Part shown: positions 59,632-64,000 of the stretch, piece after piece | Position numbering within the stretch: the first letter of the stretch is position 1 | How the letters are laid out: the number at the start of each line of letters is the position of its first letter | NCBI RefSeq assembly: GCF_040712315.1 | Contig: NC_134020.1 | Span: 50,329,751-50,393,750, forward strand | DNA from: Castanea sativa | Taxonomy: Eukaryota > Streptophyta > Magnoliopsida > Fagales > Fagaceae | DNA: 64,000 nucleotides | Reading direction: 5' to 3' | Translations under genes and position numbers: made by a program | Notes under the pieces: model-generated | The model's database searches: none | The model's input: the letters and a program-made list of their open reading frames with translations, nothing else | Told to the model about the DNA's origin: nothing

Positions 59632-61043
59632 CTGCATCCATGAAACAGCAAAGAATTGTTTAAGAACAAACTATTATGGGATCAAGCAACTGAGCAAAGC
59701 AATTATTCAGCTTATTGAATTATCCAATTCAGGGAGAATAGTAAATGTCTCTTCCATCATGGGACAATTAAAGGTAAAAATTGGAAAACTAATCTTATTA
59801 AACCATTTATAAGCAGCTACATTTGGTCAAGATCATTTTTGGTAAATACAGAGCTCACGTATATTAAACTCATCTTATCTATGTGTGGCATGAATGTTTT
59901 GTGGCTGTGACAAGTGGACGTAAAAGTCAGATTAAACTCAAAATTTCTCTTGTATTACCTACGGCATTTAGTGGACTATTGTGTGCATCATCATATTCAT
60001 CCCCTTCAACTGAATGATACAAATTTTAGTTCTCTGCATGAGAGTAATGCTATGTTTTCCCATTAACACCTGGAGCTATCAATCTCCTGCCACTAGTTTC
60101 AACCAAATGACCATGGTGTGGATGCCTATTATACTAGTTACAAATACTAAATGACCTAAGGACTTAAGGGCCATATCATATGAACAAACCCAGTTTACTA
60201 CCTTCCAATCAAATTTCCATATCAATATTAGCCTTAAATGCAATTATCATTAGCAAGTCTGAAATTTAATGGAACAGAAATTTTTTTTTCTAATACACAC
60301 ACACACATATATATAACTGGGTTGTGGGTTCAAATGGCAGTTCCATAACTTGCCAATAAAAAACAAAAATTGTAAAATAGTTAAATTATTTAAGGAATTG
60401 AACCTCAAAGCCAACTTTGACTACATAATAACCAAAAGAATCCATGTGTCTCCGATGCCCATAACCAATACTTGTAGTATCTTCGCTTGGTCCTCAGAGC
60501 TAAATATGAAATCAGATACTTGCAACCAAACCCAAGCCATCGGGTCTAAGCATATATCAGTTTGAATATAAGAAAAAAAAAAAAAAAAAGCAATCTTAAG
60601 TAATGAAGATACTATTTTTAGGCAATTTAATTTTTCTGTTGGCATCTATAATAACAGCATTATATATCTACCATATAAGCTTACATCTCATATCTGTGTA
60701 CCAAAAGAAATATCAGAGCACCCAAACCTTATTTCAAACCATATCTTCCTTATTTCAGGACAGAACTTTACCTAAGAATTTGGTATCGCAAGCAATTCAT
60801 AAATACTATTGTTATCCAAAAATAAATCTTATTGTTAAAAATGGGCATCTATTGTTTAAGCAAGGAAAAACATTTTTTTTTTCAAAATATGCAAAAAAAT
60901 CTTATTGCAAACGCGGCCTAAGACCCGCGTTTTTTGTAGTGTCATGAAGAGCTCTAGAACATGATACATCATAATACCATCAGCTGCAGCATCACATTTT
61001 AACATAGCAAATTAAACAAAAAAAGGTCAACAAAAAAACGTAC

Positions 61044-62151
61044 AAAAACTTCAACTGGTCTAGCTTCACCTCACATGGTGATAGAGAACCACTCAATTTG
61101 TGATACGGAAGACGCCTGGAAGATATCAAGAACAAACAGAGGTAGTATCATAGTTTCAAAGGCAATACATTTTGCACTTGGTAAATTGTGTCCTATCATG
61201 TTTCCATTCCCACAAATCCATCCCATGCATCATGCATTATATGATACACATTTTTCACAAAATAAAAAAGCAAAAAGGGAAAGTTAACTAAAAAAGAATA
61301 GGATACATGCTACTTTCAAAAAATATTTTTAAGAAGTGCAAAATTTTTCACCATCAAAAGGAAGAATAAAGTTTTTTTTTAATAGATCTGAAGTCAAAGC
61401 GAGGGATTCAAATCCTAGACACCTAGTTGGAAACACCAGGGAGTGCTAGTTAACCTAAAGGTCATTGGCTTGAAAGGAAGAATAAAGTACTCAATGCCTG
61501 ATCCTAAATATGAGACCTTTATCCTCAAACTCAATAAAATTAGCACTTAAGAATGTAAAACAAGTGCATATCACTTTAGGTCCCATTCGCCAAGTTAGGA
61601 ATTTATAATTCCACAAAATTTCTTGTGATGGAACAAGACTTTTATAGGAGAATTTCCTAATGTAATCTAGTATGACTGTTTTAAATTGTTAAGAATGTTA
61701 TACAAACCATTGGTCAGAATTTGGCCAGAATACTTGAAGTTCTTGGAGTTTCTTATTCCACTTTGGTGGGATGGGAAATTTTGGTACCCAATTTTTGGAA
61801 TAGTCTGTGCAACTGCAACCCAATGAGGGAGTTGGATATATGTTAAGAAGAACAAAGGTCCCTCCAGGAGTACATGGAAATTAGATAAAATGCAATATGT
61901 TTTGGGTTAATTATCAGTAACTACAAAAATAAACAATCAATAATTATGCATTAAAAAAAAGCAATAGAGGAAAATGACGATACAAGCATATTTAGAGGTT
62001 ATTCTAGAAACTTACAAGTATGTTACTCTTTTTGAACTCAAATCACATTTCACCCCTTTCCAATTACATGGGTTAGGATCTTCTGGTCTCCATTGTACAA
62101 GGACTCCATCTGAACTAACAACTGCTGTCCTGAACCTTACAAGTGCCTCAC
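61044..62151 (-). pseudogene. FEI-like LRR receptor kinase fragment (two exons)
   Basis: Minus-strand exon 62016-62151 (136 bases, AG/GTAAG) reads [20 protein letters not shown], then [17 protein letters not shown] and KRVTYL. This is the LRR N-terminal cap of FEI1/FEI2-type receptor kinases, plasma-membrane kinases involved in cell-wall function in Arabidopsis. The next exon 61044-61115 (72 bases, one LRR unit, donor GTACGT) reads YHKLSGSLSPCEVKLDQLKF and keeps phase with the first. The upstream signal-peptide exon is not found before 64000. The next LRR exons and the whole kinase are not found below 61044, where the CACTA element begins 100 bases away. Either a truncated gene or a gene with an 8-kb intron insertion whose remainder is missing. 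Likely a pseudogene. Confidence 0.75.
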
Positions 62152-63464
62152 CTACAAACCACAAAGGGAACTTGACACATTAAAAGTGAGAGAGAGAAAT
62201 AAAAGAACATGTCCATCTTTGTTGCTTGAAGCATAGACTGAGCAAACAAGGTGAACATTCACCTAGAATTTCAATTGGTGCCCAACCTAGTGAGGTGAAA
62301 ACAAAAAGGGCAATATTTATCATTATCAAGATCATATCATAATGGAGAATATATATATATATATATATTCACTTTTTTTTATATCTAAATGACGGCATTG
62401 TCAAAGACAAATACGACAGCTGAGCTATAACTTATAAGAATGATAACTCCAACTCAACCAGTGGCTTATGCAAGAACAAGCAATAATTTGAAGAGACCCA
62501 TTTCCATTACTAGTACCAAGGTTTTGATAAAATGTATATATAATAATTGTTTTTTTTTTATAAGTAGTCCGGAAGCTTTTATAATTGTGAACATAAAGTG
62601 TACAAGTTTAAGTTTTAGTGCTTTTGTTGCCAGCATAATTTGGATTCAATATATGAAACTTGTACACAAAATCTACCTTTAAGTGAGATAAATGTGTAAT
62701 ACGTTAAATATGCAGAATAATTTCAAATAAGATAAGTATATAACTAGTATCCAAGTCCTCATGTGACTCCAACCTTTCACAAAGGAGACTTTGAGCCCTA
62801 TGGATGATTTCCTACCGTTTTCAAGAATCACTAATTTTGTATTTCCAAACCACCTGTTACCCATGGTTTTCATTAATGACCTTTGTCACCTCTACCAGTC
62901 ATAACATTTTGTGGGATATAAAGATTGGCTAACTTGTGTCATACCATTTGATCTTGTTTCCTCTTTAATTGCACATTTTCCTGCAAATCCTCACTAATTT
63001 AGTTTCTTAATCCCAGCAAATTCTCCCTAATTTTAGTAAACAATATGGCTATATTTCCATTTCAGTTTTTCTTATAAGAACCGTAACATCTATTTGTGAA
63101 GAACTTTGACTTTATGTTTCAAGTAATTACTTTTTTTCAGTATTTGACCATTTGTTTTCAATTACTATATTTTAATTGTCTTACATTAATGTTCCTGTAA
63201 TCCCAACCATGACTATAGAAAGTATGGTCTTATGGAATGGGAGGAAATCATAAATTAGTCATCATCATAATTCATTAGAGTGGATGGGGATGGGGTTCTC
63301 TTTAATTTCATTTTTCTTTTCTTTTTCTTCCTTTTAATACTTTGATTTACATTGGTAGATTTCAGTTTTCTAACTAATTTCTTTTACCAAAATTTTTACT
63401 CGATCAATATATGTAAATTTTCAAATTATATGTGAGCAAAAGAAAAAACCTAATATGCAAATCT

Positions 63465-63514
<50 letters not shown>

Positions 63515-64000
63515 AACCCCTATTATGATACGTTTGGCCAATCCTCTTGACATTGATTTTTTTGGATGATATTGATAGTTAGATCAGAATAGCTCTAATT
63601 TTAGGCTCGAATAGACCAATTAGCTCAACTTTTCATTCTTTTCTTAAATCTTTTCCTTATTCATATTACCTACATATATATGATATTTATCTTTTTTATT
63701 GCTGCAACATTATCCCATAACCCACAATAAAAATAGTTTTCTAAGCTGTTCAAAAAATAATCTAGAATCCGTCCTCTTTCTATAACCTACTGCGATTCAT
63801 TTTTTCACAAAGCTTTTCTATTGATTTTTTAAGTTTCTACTACGTTTTCCATGCTAAATGCTCAACCCTCCCTCTCTTTACTCAGGCTTTCCTGCACTCC
63901 CTTCTTCATACATTTCCCAACATTTATGTGATTTTCCAGTATGCCATGTCTTGCTTCTCTCATTCTCATACTCTTCCTTCCTCTATTTGATTTTTTTTTT
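62152..64000. other. Right-end stretch, no gene recognised
   Basis: AT-rich. A minus-strand ORF at 62679-62873 has no known motif. (AT)n near 62350 and (GA)n at 63468-63510. Would hold the first exon or promoter of the FEI-like gene if it is intact, but none was recognised. Confidence 0.4.

Larger units (their letters stand above)
52851..60941. mobile_element. CACTA-type (En/Spm) transposon, apparently non-autonomous, 8.1 kb
   Basis: Starts CACTACAAAAAA at 52851 and ends TTTTTTGTAGTG at 60941, the matching inverted terminus. Flanking triplets are TGA and TCA, one mismatch from a 3-bp TSD. Subterminal CG-rich motifs (CTATAGCC, GCGTTTT) fill 52860-53370 and reappear at 60912-60930 (ACGCGGCC…CGCG). 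No long ORF or TNP2-like transposase motif is visible, so it seems non-autonomous. Candidate minus-strand exons are listed separately. (TG)n at 59313-59347. Confidence 0.75.

Overview
This is plant nuclear DNA. It is strongly AT-rich, intron-split genes sit far apart, and nested LTR retrotransposons, CACTA, Mutator-like and hAT-like elements fill the space between them. The protein families fit a dicot: vacuolar or secreted GH1 beta-glucosidases with the 13-exon plant structure, and an LRR receptor kinase resembling FEI1/FEI2. A woody rosid is my guess from the general look of the repeats, but nothing in the window proves it. No bacterial genes, operons, CRISPR arrays, tRNA or rRNA genes were seen.

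The backbone is a tandem array of three GH1 beta-glucosidase copies, all on the + strand. Copy A (388-3207) enters from the left edge and shows only its last five exons. Copy B (12988-22138) is complete: 13 exons with GT-AG introns, 1533 coding bases, 510 residues, a signal peptide and both catalytic glutamates. Copy C (35913-48936) keeps exons 1-10 but has frameshifts, a stop and damaged splice sites, and its exons 11-13 are not in the window. It is a pseudogene.

Between A and B lies a degraded element of about 7.3 kb (4232-11562). It carries a 30K-type movement-protein frame, a capsid/Gag frame with a CCHC knuckle, an aspartic protease and a large 3' ORF, but no reverse transcriptase. Short terminal repeats, a tRNA-Met-type primer site, a TATA box and a poly(A) signal surround these. 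It looks like an endogenous caulimovirid-like element or an MP-bearing LTR element that lost its polymerase. It sits inside an older dispersed repeat.

Between B and C are a hAT-like element inside a duplicated segment, a decayed copia gag, LTR-like debris, and a complete non-autonomous LTR retrotransposon (29167-34100, TSD ACAAC). The last carries a copia-type Gag start and a 'putative plant transposon protein' ORF, and it splits a minus-strand RNase H remnant. A copia RNase H and LTR end lies directly upstream of copy C. The same LTR piece lies upstream of copy B, so the GH1 duplication breakpoint appears to fall inside an LTR.

Right of copy C (48957-64000) are a gene-like but unassigned stretch with a 166-bp tandem duplication, an 8.1-kb CACTA-type transposon (52851-60941) with a dense array of palindromic subterminal motifs, and two exons (minus strand, 61044-62151) of a FEI-like LRR receptor kinase whose downstream exons are absent. 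Paralogous sites in copies B and C give filled/empty comparisons for a 190-bp Mutator-like MITE and a solo LTR. I found no clearly new multi-gene system. The most unusual items are the polymerase-less movement-protein element with its uncharacterised 3' ORF, the CACTA subterminal palindrome array, and the LTR at the GH1 duplication breakpoint.
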